A DNA stretch of 64,000 nt from the NCBI RefSeq assembly GCF_963678635.1, contig NC_087063.1, forward strand, positions 12,004,368 through 12,068,367. The letters run 5' to 3'. Below are positions 23,072 to 35,906 of the stretch, in pieces. The first letter of the stretch is position 1. Every line of letters begins with the position of its first letter. A program made the translations under genes and the position numbers. The DNA comes from Symsagittifera roscoffensis. Lineage: Eukaryota; Xenacoelomorpha; Acoela; Convolutidae. The notes beneath the pieces were generated by a model. It made no database searches. It saw only the letters and a list, made by a program, of their open reading frames with translations, and was not told the origin of the DNA.

Positions 23072-26000
23072 GAAGAGAGACCTGGAAGATTTCTGATAAC
23101 GAGGGCGCCGATTGGGCAACATGTGAAGATGTTCAGGCAGCTGAAGACACCTCCAGGTCATGTGAAAGAAAGAGCATACCCGAAGCAAGTGAATCAGGAA
23201 GGTGATGCCCAAAAGATACGGCGAATTGAAAGCGATAAAGAAAGATGAGACCATCTTTGCCGCGTACGACAAAGCAGAAATGAGGAAGGCCAAGATTATG
23301 ATAGTAGCGAATTCAAAATTCGTACACACTTCCAAGTCCCTGTTTCGGCCGGACGTTATTATGTTGGCAGCGGTCGATCTGGACCTGCTGCAATCCGTGT
23401 CAATGGCTATTGGAGTGCAAAGACAGACGGACATGAATCCAATCACGATCGTGTTTGCTGGCATCAATGACCATCTACTCAGTAGAGGTTTCCTGAGCAA
23501 ACTTAGAGAGCCTACAACGGCAGAAAATGTCATATGGCCAGAAATAAAAGAAATCCTCGAGTCAATGGGTGAAGTGGTGGATGCGATGAAGGAGGGGTCC
23601 TTCACCAAGACGACACCGAGAGCAGTGTTCGCGCTATCTCCGGGGTATGCACATCTCTCGGATGGACTGAAATTCGTGTATGCGATCGTGGCCTTGCTTT
23701 CGGAAGGGAAATATGATGTAATCATATCGGCCCCAAATTGCATGATAGAGATGGAGAACCTGAGACCACTCAGGGCTGAGCTACCTGCGGTGTGGTCGGA
23801 TATCTCAAACGCATTGAGAGGATTCAAGGACCATGCGCTACACATGCTGGAGCTGGACGAGGTGCTGGGGTTGGAACTGTCCAACTTCTGTCGACAGCTC
23901 AAACTGAAACCGGGAATAGGCGACGACCATCGAGTGATTGTAGCGATTTCGAACGACTTATGGTTCCGAGGGATGGAAGCAGCAGGAGAAAGAGAGAGAA
24001 GGAAAAATTCCCAGTAGACTAGAGCTCACTTGGAGGCAATGGTTTTGAGAACCAAACCAGAGGCTAATCAGTGGCCACATCTAACTCCTCGAGTAGCCGC
24101 ATTGGGTGCCGATGCTTTTGAGCAAGGCCCAGTAATGATCAAGAAGATCTATGCCTACTTGTTAAAGGAGGTGAACCTGGCGTAGAATGCTGAAGAAAAG
24201 ACAGCCAAATTCGTAAACAGAGTGTGCTAAGTTACCCTGGAGACTTTCTGGACTGAGAAGGTGATGGGAGAAGAAGGCTTCGAACGGACTGATGGCATGC
24301 TGGAAGGGCTGGGAGCAGGATGGACCGCGTCCTTCTTGGCAGGAGTCTACCCGAAACTCTCTCGTTACTTGATAAAGGAATTCCTCCAAGCAGTAGTGGA
24401 AGTGTCGATTGTGGAACTACTAGCCTTGTTCGTGACGTTTGGAGCAGAGAGCTTCGTGAAGGGACCGGTGATCCAGAACTTGCGGTTAGATGGGCTGCTA
24501 ACACTGATTGCGATTACCCATGAAAACTTGGGAGGACTAATGAAACTGACACGTTACCCAGAACAGATGATAGAGAATATAAAGAAAATTGATGAGAAGA
24601 AAGCGACAGATTCGTGGAACTGAGACATGCTCTTATCCAGCACCTCCTGCATCAGAATCGCTTTGGAACAGGAGAAGATGAGACGATCGAGAGGGAGGAA
24701 GAATCGAGACGACATGTTGGGGGAATGCCCCTACTAACTGATCTAAGCTTGGCTATGAGGACCGATCCCTTAGCGTTGATCAGAGGAGCCACAGAGTTTG
24801 TGACAGTGATTTATGGACCAGCAGTCACGTTTGCGTTCCTTGATGTCAAGGTGGAAGCATACAGGAGGTCGGTGCTGCACCTGAAAATCATATCAGCAGT
24901 GGACGGTAGTGCGCTGAACTGGTGTGAGCAGCACGTGTTGCGGGAGCTCATGAGCGAAGATCTGTTATTTGCAAAAAAATCAGAGCCAGAAATGACAGTC
25001 ATCAATTTTGACGATCACTTCCGTGATTGCATGCGAGAAGTAGAGAGAGGGCACATCGAGGTGTTTCCGAAGCTCTGGAATCTAAGACCCTATGATAAGA
25101 CGAATGGTGAAATGACCAGAGTTCCTCGTCTCACTGCAGCATATCACAAGATGAGAGAAGAGACGAAAGATTGAGGTGATTACGAAAAGCTGCCAGAGGA
25201 AATCCCTGAATTCCCTCTGATAAGGAGGATGTTGTTCGGAGCAGTCTCCGTAGTACAAACTCCTAGACTAAGAGCGTTTGAAACCAATGAAAGGAGGATA
25301 GGGAAATTCGTGGAAACGATGGATCCATACTTTGTGGGGAGGAATGCCGCCGTGCTACAGTACACGCGATTTGCCTACACGGATCAAGCGACGAGAAGGC
25401 GAATAAGCAACGCCGCCACTCCGAAGCCTGGAGCGTTTGACGCGGAGTGGGCGGAATTAAACCTAACGCCCATGAGAATGAGGGGCAGAGCCGAATTACC
25501 TGAGGCCTCCCTGATTTTGAACAGTGTGAAGCAGGGGTTGACAGTGGGAGGAACGTTGCAGACGAGAACTTTCCTGGCAGCCTTCGGCTGAGAGGAAATC
25601 AAAGTGGTCCACGGAGAGGAGGAAGATAAATCGGCCGGCATACTGATCATACCAAAATTTCCGGAATGGGCCGAGACAGAAAAGCAAGGACCCTCAAGCT
25701 CGAAAAAAGATACATCAGAAGGAGATGATGGGCAGGGAGGAAGCCGTTGAACGGAAGAACCCATGCAACAAGGTAACGATCAAGCAGATAGGGAAGGCAA
25801 CAGGGCATCGACAAGAGGAATATCCAGCCTGGAATTCAATTTCCTCAGTGACTTTGAGAATAATGCGGATACTTTGGAAGCGGCTGAGCCAGCAGACGAA
25901 GGCACTTCGACACTGGAACCTCCGTCGGCCTTTGTGGAAATGAAACGGAATTTGCCGGAGAGCAGCTCTCCGGGCAATTCAAAAGGTAACGAACAAAGAC

Positions 26001-26527
26001 TCCTCATGGAATCACCGAGGAGAAGAAGAATAGAAGGCGCTGCCAGAGTACCTTTCTTGGGAACGTTGCCCGAAGAAGAGTGGGAAGTACATCACCGAGA
26101 CCATGAGAATCGGACGGGATGTAAATTGGACAGAGTGGCGTTCATGGAAGAAGTCTGGACAGTAGTTCAAAGCTATGGGACCCAGTCCATTCTGAAAGTG
26201 GGTCTCAACCGACCATTGATGAGGGAAGTCCTCGACAAACTTGATGAGTATGAAGAGAGATTGAGTGAGTTGTTGATTGACTCAGCCACTGACAAAAGTG
26301 AGGTGAACTCTCCCATCAAGATGACACCGCAGGAGGATAAAGGAGAGGTGGTGTATCTGTCAAGGAACAAGAAAGGAACGATGCGATCGAAATTGGTGAT
26401 TGATAAGATCAACGAGATGAAGATGAAATTAGGCAGCAAAGTGATACCGAGGAGAGCAGGAAAGACGAAGGTGGATTCGGAGATATCGATAGGCTGTCAA
26501 TTCAGCGAAAAGAAAACGAGTCGATGA
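23072..26527 (+). pseudogene. ORF3 middle and C-terminal parts of element A (copy 2)
   Basis: Same structure and breaks as 11683-15138: the degenerate SGNH-like piece 23202-24017, then 24261-24623, 24614-25174, 25229-25591 and 25763-26527. Stops are shared with copy 1, so decay predates the duplication. Scattered missense differences exist (for example Asp to Glu near 23550 and Ser to Asn near 23951). Confidence 0.5.
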
Positions 26528-26595
26528 GGTCATTGTTTTTGTGACAAGGTGATTATCAATTGCCTGGCACGGACAGAATGTTAACTGATGTAGCA

Positions 26596-29500
26596 ATGGT
26601 GCCACCCATTCTCATGGCAGGGATAAAGTCAACAGGTTACAAATCCAAAAGGAGTGACAGCACTCTGACTGGAGCAACCTGGAAATGGAGATACTCAGCC
26701 AATGTGGAGAAAGTACCATGAAAGACTTTAAGCCATCTCCCATGAATTACGGAAAGGGAAGTGTCACAGGACAACTAGTACCAGTGGAGTATAACCGACA
26801 GTGTCTGTGTCCGGACAGTGTGGAGTATAACCGGAGACAGCGTGGAGTATAACCGACAGTGTGGAGTATAACCGAAGACTGTGTCAATAGATGAACCCGC
26901 CGGTGGATACATGGAGATGTTGGAATACCGAAACTCGGCTAGAGGATATGTGATGGCTCTGGAAGACAAGAGTGCCATGGAAGGTTATCTGGAGACGATG
27001 TTGCAAGGCACCACCCTCAAGCAGAAGGCGTACGGGACTCTAGCGTCGTCTGAGATGCAGGCGGAAACGATTGAGCAATTAGTGAGCATTCCATGCAAAG
27101 CAGTGGTGTTGAGGTACTTTGAAGAGGAAATGAGGACTACGCCGAGAATACACGCTCTCATGGCAGTACCTTACGTGAGAACCGAATTACAGCTGAGGTT
27201 CGCCTGGTGGTTGATGGGATTAACTCGTGGGGAATATGACTCAGAAGAAAGGAAAAGGTCAAAAGAAGAAAAGGTATTCCTGATAACGAACCTGAGGGAT
27301 CTGATAATCCAGGAGGGAATGGCAGTAGCCTGCGCGAAGCGGAGAGACGCTCTCTGTTTCATTCGATTCCTGATAGAGCAGATTTCAGTGCCAGCATTGA
27401 ACACCTGTGTCAAGATGCTGAGGGAGGGCGATAAACGAGCAAAAGCCTTACTCTTGCTAGCACTGCTGGAAATGCATCAGAGCAAGCCGATGAGGGTGAA
27501 TATGAAAGAACCTGAAGAGCTAGAACCCATGAGAAAAATTGACGAAATCAGGAGATTCTCAAACAAGGAGCTGAGACTCACTAAAGAATCTATGGGGACA
27601 CTACCGAAGTCCAGTCAGTACTGTGGACCGATCAGAAAGAAGTCATACAGCTACGTGTCCGGAGTGATAGGGATAGCGTACAACCCTTTCCTGAGTGAAG
27701 ACATACGCGATTGCTTCTTTGATTACGAGCAAGCAGTGTTGCTAAGGTTCTGGACGTCGCGAGTTGCAACGATTAAAAGCAGTGCTAATCCGCAGACCAA
27801 GCTGGGACTAGTCTTGGAGGAAAAGGTGACTGCACCTTCCGTGCCAAAATCCGACAAACGAGTGGAGTTTGGGTTGGGATTCTCAGATGAATTACTGAGA
27901 ACGAGCTTGATGGTAGTGTGGGAATTGATGAGACCATCATGGTGTCCTAGTCCCAATGCTGACTCGAGACTACGAGCGACACAAGACGTGCAGAGGGAAC
28001 TAAACGCAGACTGTGACCTGCGTGACCTGAATATCATATATAATGTGATGACAACAGCCTCTAGGAGCAACCGGGAAGACAAAGTGGAGTTGCCTGGCTG
28101 GGGACCAGAAGACTGGGTCAAACCTGGTAGCTGTCTGGCAGAAGTCTGTGGACTGGAGGGTCACGTTTGTGGAAATCTGGATTGCGTGAAAACCCTAGAG
28201 AGACAACACAAGCAGTTGACGATATTGTTTGGGAACGTTATGATGAAAGCAAGGACGGAAACAGAACTGATCGCAGATTGCCACGGAGGAACCGAGGTGA
28301 ATCTAGTGACTGCACTAGGATTCTACAGCATGTTTGGTTCTTTGGAGTCACTATTGAATCTAGAACAGAAACATGAGATGGTCACAGCCATCAGTGTAGA
28401 AGTGTTCCCAGGAGTTTTGCAAACTGAGCAAAAGCACATAGGAAAATGGAGGGATGCGATCGAGGCGGAAATGAATATCCGACATAGTGAAACTTATCGT
28501 AGACCATCAGGAGCACGATATTTGGTGGGATCGACATTAGCTCCAATGTGCAAGAGCAGATACCCGGTGCATTTTGTAGCTTTGGATGTAAAGAGTACGA
28601 GAACGATCGTGGATCAAGCCTTCTCAGTGCCAAAGCGTGTGAGACTAACGAGAATGTCGGAGAAATCGTACGAGTTACTGTGTAAATTGTTCTCAGCAGT
28701 TCCAGAGAGAACAAAGGAGGAGTTGGAATCAATACTGGGGAGGAAGTTCATGGGATACGTGAGTGGGAACTTCAGTGACTTTGAGAGACAGAAACAGAGA
28801 GGATCAACCGTTACAGATTACAATGCAGTAGACGAGAATGATGAAGTCCACCGAGTGATGATGGAAGTGGAACCATTACTGGAAGCTTCGGGAAAGCGTA
28901 ATTGAAGGAGCATCATGTTGACACATGATGAGTTTCCCTGCCACTGCTTGCTGCAAACATGGTGGTATCCCAAGCGTAGTAATCTGATGTTGATCTGGGA
29001 CTCTGGAGAGCTGCTCTCCATGGGTTTACCAGACTCATCACGGCCCATAGCAATAGTGATAATGGGAGTTATGATAGCGATAAGGTGGCTGGAGGCTCAT
29101 GTGAGAGAGAACAATAGACAGGAGGCGCCAACGCGAGAACAATTGTAGAAGTTGGATTGTCTAAAAGATTTAGATCTTTTTGAGATAACGTGCAAGATTC
29201 TGAACATTCCGATGGAAGTAAAGAAGATATGGGCGAGAAGACGACTGATGCCATGGTTTAGAGCCAACATGACTGCATGGTTGTACGAGTATGCAAAAAA
29301 GCATATGTCGAAGCACGGCAGAGTGTACAGTAGGTATCAGCTGGACATTGGGGCAGGAGCTTTCAAGCGAGCTTTCGTGACTCATCGGAATGCAGTGACC
29401 ACCGCGGTGAAGAGAATTTCCGGGACAAGTGAACGTAGTGGAAAGGAAAAAGAAGACATGTTGAAGGAAGATTTGGAGAGAAACGTGACGTTGAGTCTCC

Positions 29501-29685
29501 ACAACAGCTTCTGCAGGAACAGAGAATCTAACGTGGATCCCCTACCTTGTTGTAAACAGAGGGTAGACGAGCCGAAGTGTTGGAGGACTGCTTCCAACAG
29601 CGTCAGAATAGCTAACGATGTGTTTCAAGACACAGAAACTGAAAGTGCAGAGTCAATGTCACAGGAGGAGGAGACGGAACATTGA
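26596..29685 (+). pseudogene. ORF4 of element A (copy 2)
   Basis: Duplicate of 15207-18296. Longest open piece 26881-28905 (674 codons). The last piece, 29152-29685, stays open for 177 codons because the TGA present at 18051 in copy 1 is GGA here. Near 28405 it has Phe, as element B does, where copy 1 has Ser. Confidence 0.65.
26783..26880 (+). repeat. GTGGAGTATAACCG tandem array, copy 2
   Basis: Duplicate of the array at 15394-15491, same four units. Confidence 0.8.
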
Positions 29686-30510
29686 CGAATGGCCGTAGAG
29701 ACAAGATTGAAACGAAATTAGCAGAATTTAGAAGTTTTAGAACTTCTAAACGACGAAAAAAGAAGAAACAAAAAGGTGACGAAAGAGAAGTAGTTAAAAA
29801 TCAGATTTGTTTTTTGTGTGTGAGAAAACTCAAGTGAAAAACTAAGCAACCAAGTTGTAATTGAAAACTGAAACATTTAGTTGAGTTTTGAAAGTTAAAG
29901 AGTTTGTTGCATTTATAAATTTGCATTTTGATTTTAGTTAGTAGCTTTAGAGACACTTACTATTTATCTAGAAAGGCTTGAGTAAAGAGTATATTTAAAT
30001 ATTCTAGCCTGCATGACTGTTTTTAATCAACTAGGAGAGCTGATCACTTTGTGGTGACATGAAAGGCTTGGGTAATCTCTTGAGGAGGGAGATTGTTTCA
30101 TTGTTCTTTCTAACCACAGAGTTCCTTAATTTTAATATTCAGGACAAAAACAACTAAAATTTTCGAAGGGAAGAAGCATAGTGGGATAATTTTAGCTTGT
30201 TGATTGGCAGGACTGTCCTGCAAACTGACACCTTTTGAAACCTAGGAGAAAAAGTTTTAAATCAGGGCAATGACGTTGGAAGTCAGAAAAAATGTTTTAT
30301 CTTAAGTCATATCCTCAACGTGCAGATAAGTGAATAAATTTAGAAGGCTATAGCAATGTAGTATGATGCCATTTATATTCTGCAGTGAGTCGATATGACG
30401 CGGGTAAAAGTCATTTCGTACATTTTGTAAGTTCTGTTCGATGACACTGTACCAATTTTACGAATATTGCGAGACTCAATGGGGACATTGACCGGGCTGT
30501 CCGGGGAGTA
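29686..30510 (+). other. 3' untranslated region of element A (copy 2)
   Basis: Duplicate of 18297-19121, no gene. CTGTCCGGGGAG at 30497-30508 precedes the LTR. Confidence 0.55.
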
Positions 30511-31139
30511 TGTGACATTCGACCAGAACTGACGAAAATGCAGTTTCGAGTTTTTAGCAGCGAACCTTCCGAATTGGCGATTTTGAAGGAATAAGAGCGT
30601 TATTCAGACGATTGGACAAATCGTGAAGGCTGAAGGATTCGGAAATTCCTAAATTTTAAAAATTCGAAATGATGACGTAATAATTCCGAGAAACGTCAAA
30701 AACGGCCATTTTAGAGAAAAACCAAAATAGAAACACAACAACGATAGTTGCGACGACAACAACAACGAAAAACTTGAGAATCTGAATCGGAGAAAAGCAG
30801 AAGTAGCAGAGACCGCTCCGAGTTGCAACTATTGTGCCGCTACAATAGTTGCAAGGCCGTTGCGAACAGCGGTGAAGGGTAGAAGACAGCCTTCCGGAAG
30901 GAAAATAAGAGTCTAATTTCCCCGGATTCAAGAATCCGGAGGGGTCTCGGGATTTGGACTGAAACTGTTTTACATAAACTTTTAGCTTCCCTATTATGCC
31001 CTGAAATGAATTGAATTAACATCTGAATTCATTTTGCAAGGATGAGAAGCTAGGAGTTGGGGGAAAGGGTTGATCAATCATCGATGGAGATGATGATTTT
31101 TATCTACTGAACAAAAACAATAGTAATATAATAAGTATT
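30511..31139 (+). repeat. 3' LTR of element A, left part (copy 2)
   Basis: Duplicate of 19122-19750; continues beyond the non-LTR element at about 35907. Confidence 0.7.
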
Positions 31140-31163
31140 GTTTTTGTTCAGTAGATAAAAATC
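31095..31163. repeat. 28-bp perfect inverted repeat, copy 2
   Basis: Arms 31095-31122 and 31136-31163. The loop differs from copy 1 by one base (T for A). Confidence 0.9.
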
Positions 31164-31241
31164 ACACAACCAATTTAAATTTCTAGCGATCAGTCGGTTC
31201 TTTTTAATGTCTTATTTTTAATTTCGCTTATAATCGCCAAC

Positions 31242-32138
31242 ATGTTTGACCTCGAAACTTTCCGAAATTTGAACGACGAAATGAAATACGAGCTTTATAA
31301 AGACTTGATCGAAAATGTTACTTATTTTAAACGAATTATCGAAAACTTAACTGTATCAATGAAAGATGAAGAAAAAGGAAACAATATTATTGATCTAGAA
31401 AATTTTAAAAACACGGGCAATTCGAAAATTACAGAAAACAAATTTGAAAATGAATGGAGCAAGATTGAAACTCGGAGTAGAAATCAGAACAAACGAAGCG
31501 AAAATAACCAAGAAAGTAAGAACAACCAAGAAATCAAAATACAAGCAACCAATATTCAAGAAGAAAAAATCGACCAACATCAAAAACATTTATTTTTACC
31601 ACGAGAAGGAGAATATTCTGGCCTATTACTGGGAGACTCAATTGTTAACAGAATCAATGGGGAACAAATATCGGAAAATGTGTTGGCGAGAGGATTTGGT
31701 GGGCACAAAATTTCTGCATTGCTGGAACGCGTGAGAAACAGTAAATCGCGACATTTTAAACATGTAACTACGCTAATTGGAATAAATGACTGCCTCTCAA
31801 ATGATTTCGACGCGAAGGAAGCCGTGAGTAGCTTAGAAAAATTAATTTATCTCGTAAACCATAAATTCTCCCCAGAAACAATTTCACTATGTACTGTAAC
31901 TCCCTTAGGCGCTTTTAGAAAAGGTTTTAATCCAAATGTACAGAAGCTAAACAAGCAAATTCGTAATTTAGTACGAAATGTAAAGGACTTGGGCGAAGTA
32001 AAATTGGATATTTCAGACATAAACAAAAATTTTAGTCAAAATACCAATGCGCTTAGCTCGGATGGTTTGCATCCTTCTGATGGGGGTGTTGAAATTTTGG
32101 TGCAAAGTTTTAGAGATTTTTTAGAGGTTCTGATATAA
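31242..32138 (+). CDS. ORF1 of the non-LTR element: SGNH/GDSL esterase-type protein (copy 2)
   Basis: 298 codons with Ser133, Gly153/154, Asn182, Asp274 and His277 in the SGNH blocks. This is the copy that still belongs to the complete element: ORF2 follows after about 350 nt. The N-terminal 110 residues are likely coiled coil. Confidence 0.85.
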   Translation: MFDLETFRNLNDEMKYELYKDLIENVTYFKRIIENLTVSMKDEEKGNNIIDLENFKNTGNSKITENKFENEWSKIETRSRNQNKRSENNQESKNNQEIKIQATNIQEEKIDQHQKHLFLPREGEYSGLLLGDSIVNRINGEQISENVLARGFGGHKISALLERVRNSKSRHFKHVTTLIGINDCLSNDFDAKEAVSSLEKLIYLVNHKFSPETISLCTVTPLGAFRKGFNPNVQKLNKQIRNLVRNVKDLGEVKLDISDINKNFSQNTNALSSDGLHPSDGGVEILVQSFRDFLEVLI

Positions 32139-32243
32139 ATGCAAACACATGTGAGATTACAACCCGCCCCAGAATGAAGCAAACCCAACAATCATCAAAT
32201 TTAGATCCAAAAACGACAGAAATGATACAATTTTTCCAAAACG

Positions 32244-32516
32244 GTGCAAAGTTCTTTAGGAAATACTAGTTTCGCATTTTTTCTTGGTGCAAACTTTGGC
32301 GATTATTTAAATTATTTATTTATTATGCTGAATATTAAATTCTGGTTGTATTGTGCAATTTTTCTAATTTTCAAGGCTCAGATGGAAAATATAGAAAAAA
32401 CCATTGTTTACTGGGGCTATCTAAGCTGCCATCAAAAGATATTATCATCGAAATGTGGGATAAATGAGCGGAGAGCTACCACACTGACTCATCTTTTCCT
32501 TTTGCGTTGTTACTGA
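32244..32516 (+). CDS. short hydrophobic ORF upstream of ORF2 of the non-LTR element
   Basis: 90 codons, with a membrane-span-like stretch at about residues 24-46. It ends at TGA 32514-32516, overlapping the 2A coding region in another frame, so it is either a separate leader peptide or the original N-terminus of ORF2 displaced by a frameshift. Signal-like segments ahead of 2A are known in some animal proteins, which makes the second reading attractive. I cannot decide between them. Confidence 0.4.
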   Translation: MQSSLGNTSFAFFLGANFGDYLNYLFIMLNIKFWLYCAIFLIFKAQMENIEKTIVYWGYLSCHQKILSSKCGINERRATTLTHLFLLRCY

Positions 32517-35500
32517 CCCAAAGTGGGGATGTTGAAAAAAACCCTGGTCCTATTGAAACCATTGAAACAGTCTACGGCATCTGCTCAAAAAATTGTGCAA
32601 ATCTTAAATTTGTTCAGTTGAATTTTCAAAGTATTATTAGAAAACGGGTGCAATTGAAAAAATTTCTTGATGATATGGGCGAAAATACAATTATAGGAAT
32701 TTCCGAAACGTGGCTTAAAAGAGAAGATAGTGACAATTTATGGAATCTCCACCCTAGAACGCATGCGATGTTCAGATATGATAGGCAATCAGCGGTAAAA
32801 AAAGAAAGGTGGTGGCGTTTTGTTATATATACCAGTCAAATTGGCTCCGAAATTGAGGCCTGATTTAAAATTATTTGATAAAGAAAAATATGAGTCAGTG
32901 TGGGTTGAGTGCAAATCTACATTTAACATTTCCAGTAAAGAAAAAATGTTAGTTAATTTGTGTTATAATCCAAGCAGATCAAACTTTACTGATTTTTTGG
33001 AACAATTAACGCTTCACATAAATAAAGCATTTTCAGTTTCTAATAAAATTACGCTTCTGGGTGATTATAACATAAATTATCTGGATCGCAAAGAAAAAGA
33101 AAATTTAGATTCTATAATTATTCCATATGGATTGAAGGTTTTTTGTCCAAACGATGAGACCAGAATTAGTTCCTCAACTAAAACTCATATCGACTACATT
33201 ATCAGTGACTATGAAACAAACGGCATTGAATTTTGTTTTGATACACCTTATAAAACCGACCATTTTGCTTCATTTACTTTGACGGACATAAAATGCGGCA
33301 AAAGTTTACCGAGGATAATTTCGACTTTCAAAAAGAAAAATTATCAGGAAAATGAATGTTGCAAAACACTCTCCGCTCTTCCTTGGTATCTCTTATATCA
33401 ATGAACAGACGCACAAAACATGTTCTTGACGATGATTTATTTAATTTCTAGTGCTCTTCAGCAACATGCTCCTATCGAAAAAAAATTTGTTCGTAATTTT
33501 AAACCAAAAAATGTATTGAAAACGGAATGGTTCGATTCAGAATGTCAGCAATTGTTGAATAAGAAACAGAATTCACTCAAATCATATCGCAGTCAAAGCA
33601 CAAGCGATAATCGTTCAAAGTACCAGTTTTTACGTAATGAAATGAGCCAATTGATTAGAAGTAAACAACTCGTTCACTCAAAAAATTGTTTTTCACTTCT
33701 CAGCACTATCCAACAAAATGGAAATATATTGACCAAGTTAGAGGTACATGTTCTGGCAACAATCGAATTACAGTTCTACGAAATTCCTTCAGTGAAATGA
33801 TAACCCAAGACAAAAAAATTGCCAATCATTTAAATTATATTTTTTCGAACTTAGGCGAATTTTTTGGCGCTAAAAAGCCTCCGAATTACAACAAATCTGC
33901 CTCTGAATCTGCACCTTTCCATTTTCAACACATTACAGTGAAGCAATGCTTTGATATAGTTCGAAAAATTAATGTTAGAAAACCTCTCGGACCTTGTACC
34001 GTACCTGCTTGGGCACTCATTGACGGTCAATCAGTTATAGTTCCACATTTAACTTTTGTCATAAATACTTGCTTAGATGAGAACATTTTCCCGATCGAAC
34101 TGAAAAAAGCACACGTAACCCTCTTGTTTAAAAAAGATGACCCAATGGATGCAAAAAATTATCGGCCAATATCAATAACTTGTGCTTTTTCTAAAATTTT
34201 TGAAAAAATTTTACATGCCCAAATAACAGAATATCTTGAAAAATTTCAAATAATGACACCATTTCAATTCGGATTTCGCAAAAATATTTCAACACAAGAT
34301 GCTCTTGTTTATGTGACAGAAAGTATTCGAAATCAAATAGATTCAAAAAAATCGTACATGCAGCTTTATTAGATCTGTCCAAGGCTTTTGATTTTACTTC
34401 GCATGAAGTTTTAATTGAAAAAATGCTTTCTCTCGGTTTTTCAAATGGAGCAAATGCTTTAATTGCTAGCTTCCTAAACAAACGTATTCAAAGAGTAAAC
34501 GTCAATGGATTCTTTTCAGACTGGATTGAAATCAAACGAGGTGTCCCACAAGGAACCGTACTTGGTCCTGTTGTTGTTCAATTTATATGTTAATGACATA
34601 CAAGAGCGATTATATGAAGGTTGTACTTTAGTTCAATATGCTGACGACTGTATGGTTTTTTCCTCTTCTATAATTTCTGAAGATGCTTTGAAACGATTGC
34701 AAAAATCACTTAATAATCTAACGGAATTTTTTGCAGAGAACCAATTGAATCTGAATGCATCTAAATCGGAATTTATAACATTTTGTCAAAAAAATGATAG
34801 CAAAAATGTAGATACTGATACAATAGTAATTAATGGGCATTATGTAGCAAAAAAATCAGAATGCAAATATTTAGGCCTTACTCTCTATTCAAGTTTATCT
34901 TTTCATGCTCAAATCAAAACAATTCTCCAAAAAATGGCACAAGGAATTAAAACTATAGATACAATTGGTCAACAACTGCCTACATTATCATTAGTTGCCT
35001 TGCTTCATTGTCTTGTTTTATCACATTTAGATTACTCAGCAATATTTTTACAACAAATTAATGCTATTTTGATGCTATCTTTAGAGAAAAAGTTGAACTG
35101 GGCGTTAAAAAGAACATATTTCAGATCGAAATTTAAATCTTCTTCCCTTCTTCGCATTAGCAAATCGTTCACTGGAATCGAGAAAAGAATTGAATTAAAG
35201 TGTATAACATACTTATACCAATATCTTACAAACAAAAAGAAGGCTTTTCAAAATACATTGAGACTACCGACTGCCAAATATAGGCTCAATAAAAGAACGA
35301 AACAAATTATTTTTGACAAACATTAGTCAACCGCTTCTCTACAAAAATCATTTTTTCATTTGACTTCTAAAAAATGGAATTCACTGCCCATAATTTTGCG
35401 CAATTTAGAAAAATCGAGAACAGGATTCAAGAAAAAATTGAAAGAGTTTTACGCGAGTGAATTGAGAAACAATCCAATATGTACAAATACAAATACGTGG

Positions 35501-35521
35501 CCTGATTTCCGTTTTTGCTAG
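32489..35521 (+). pseudogene. ORF2 of the non-LTR element: 2A peptide, APE endonuclease, reverse transcriptase (frameshifted)
   Basis: Opens with a 2A motif, SGDVEKNPGP at 32525-32554, preceded by a Leu run as in functional 2A sites, where the ribosome skips the last Gly-Pro bond. The endonuclease follows (ISETWL near 32700, GDYNI near 33060, HIDYI near 33190, TDH near 33257). The RT has NYRPIS near 34155, LSKAFD near 34378, RGVPQGT near 34540 and the YADD box near 34640. The C-terminal segment to the TAG at 35521 has the FKKKL block typical of CR1-group tails. Frame changes near 32840, 33400, 33750, 34370 and 34570 and several stops break it. Confidence 0.8.
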
Positions 35522-35906
35522 TTCTATATGTTTTAATTTAGATTAATTTTCCAGACATTTTTTGAAAGAGAATCTGTATACACTCTGTATATACATTGTA
35601 TGTTTGGACTATCTATAAAATCGTTTGTAAAGTTTTGATACCAGCTCGTTCTTAATTCTTAAAACTGATGTTTTTTTAGTATCCGTAACTTCATATATTT
35701 TAATCAACCAATTTCTGAACTGTAACCGAGCTTATTTTGTTTTGTTTTGTTTTGTTTATTGCAAGTTTTCTGATGTTGTGTTTTTGTTTGATGTAACCAA
35801 TGAATTTTAACCAACTTTATTATTTACACTTTGCTATACTGATGCCTCGGCTTTTTACTGTATAGTAATTCAGGTGTTCTTTCCTCTTCTTCTCCAGTAG
35901 TAGTAG
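35522..35906 (+). other. 3' UTR of the non-LTR element
   Basis: AT-rich, no gene. Contains a TTTTG pentamer run (about 35734-35757) and ends in TCTCCAGTAGTAGTAG before LTR sequence resumes. Confidence 0.65.

Larger units (their letters stand above)
21022..32406 (+). repeat. tandem duplication unit, copy 2 (11385 bp)
   Basis: Second copy of 9633-21017, continuing without interruption at its right edge into the remainder of the non-LTR element. Some differences between copies can be polarised with element B: at the ORF4 positions near 18018 and 18051 copy 2 keeps the B-like residue or open frame, whereas at 28152 copy 1 keeps it. Both copies have therefore changed independently. Confidence 0.95.
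31140..35906 (+). mobile_element. CR1/L2-type non-LTR retrotransposon inserted in the LTR of element A
   Basis: About 4.77 kb: short 5' leader, esterase-type ORF1, ORF2 headed by a 2A peptide and followed by APE endonuclease and RT, 3' UTR, and a terminal AGTAGTAGTAG run at about 35896-35907 consistent with the short 3' repeats of CR1/L2 elements. LTR sequence flanks it on both sides. ORF2 is frameshifted, so the copy is inactive. Confidence 0.85.

Noticed and set aside
9633-32406. Two independent gypsy insertions of element A
   Set aside because: Both copies share identical nesting and break inside ORF3 and inside the non-LTR element, so one segmental duplication explains them.
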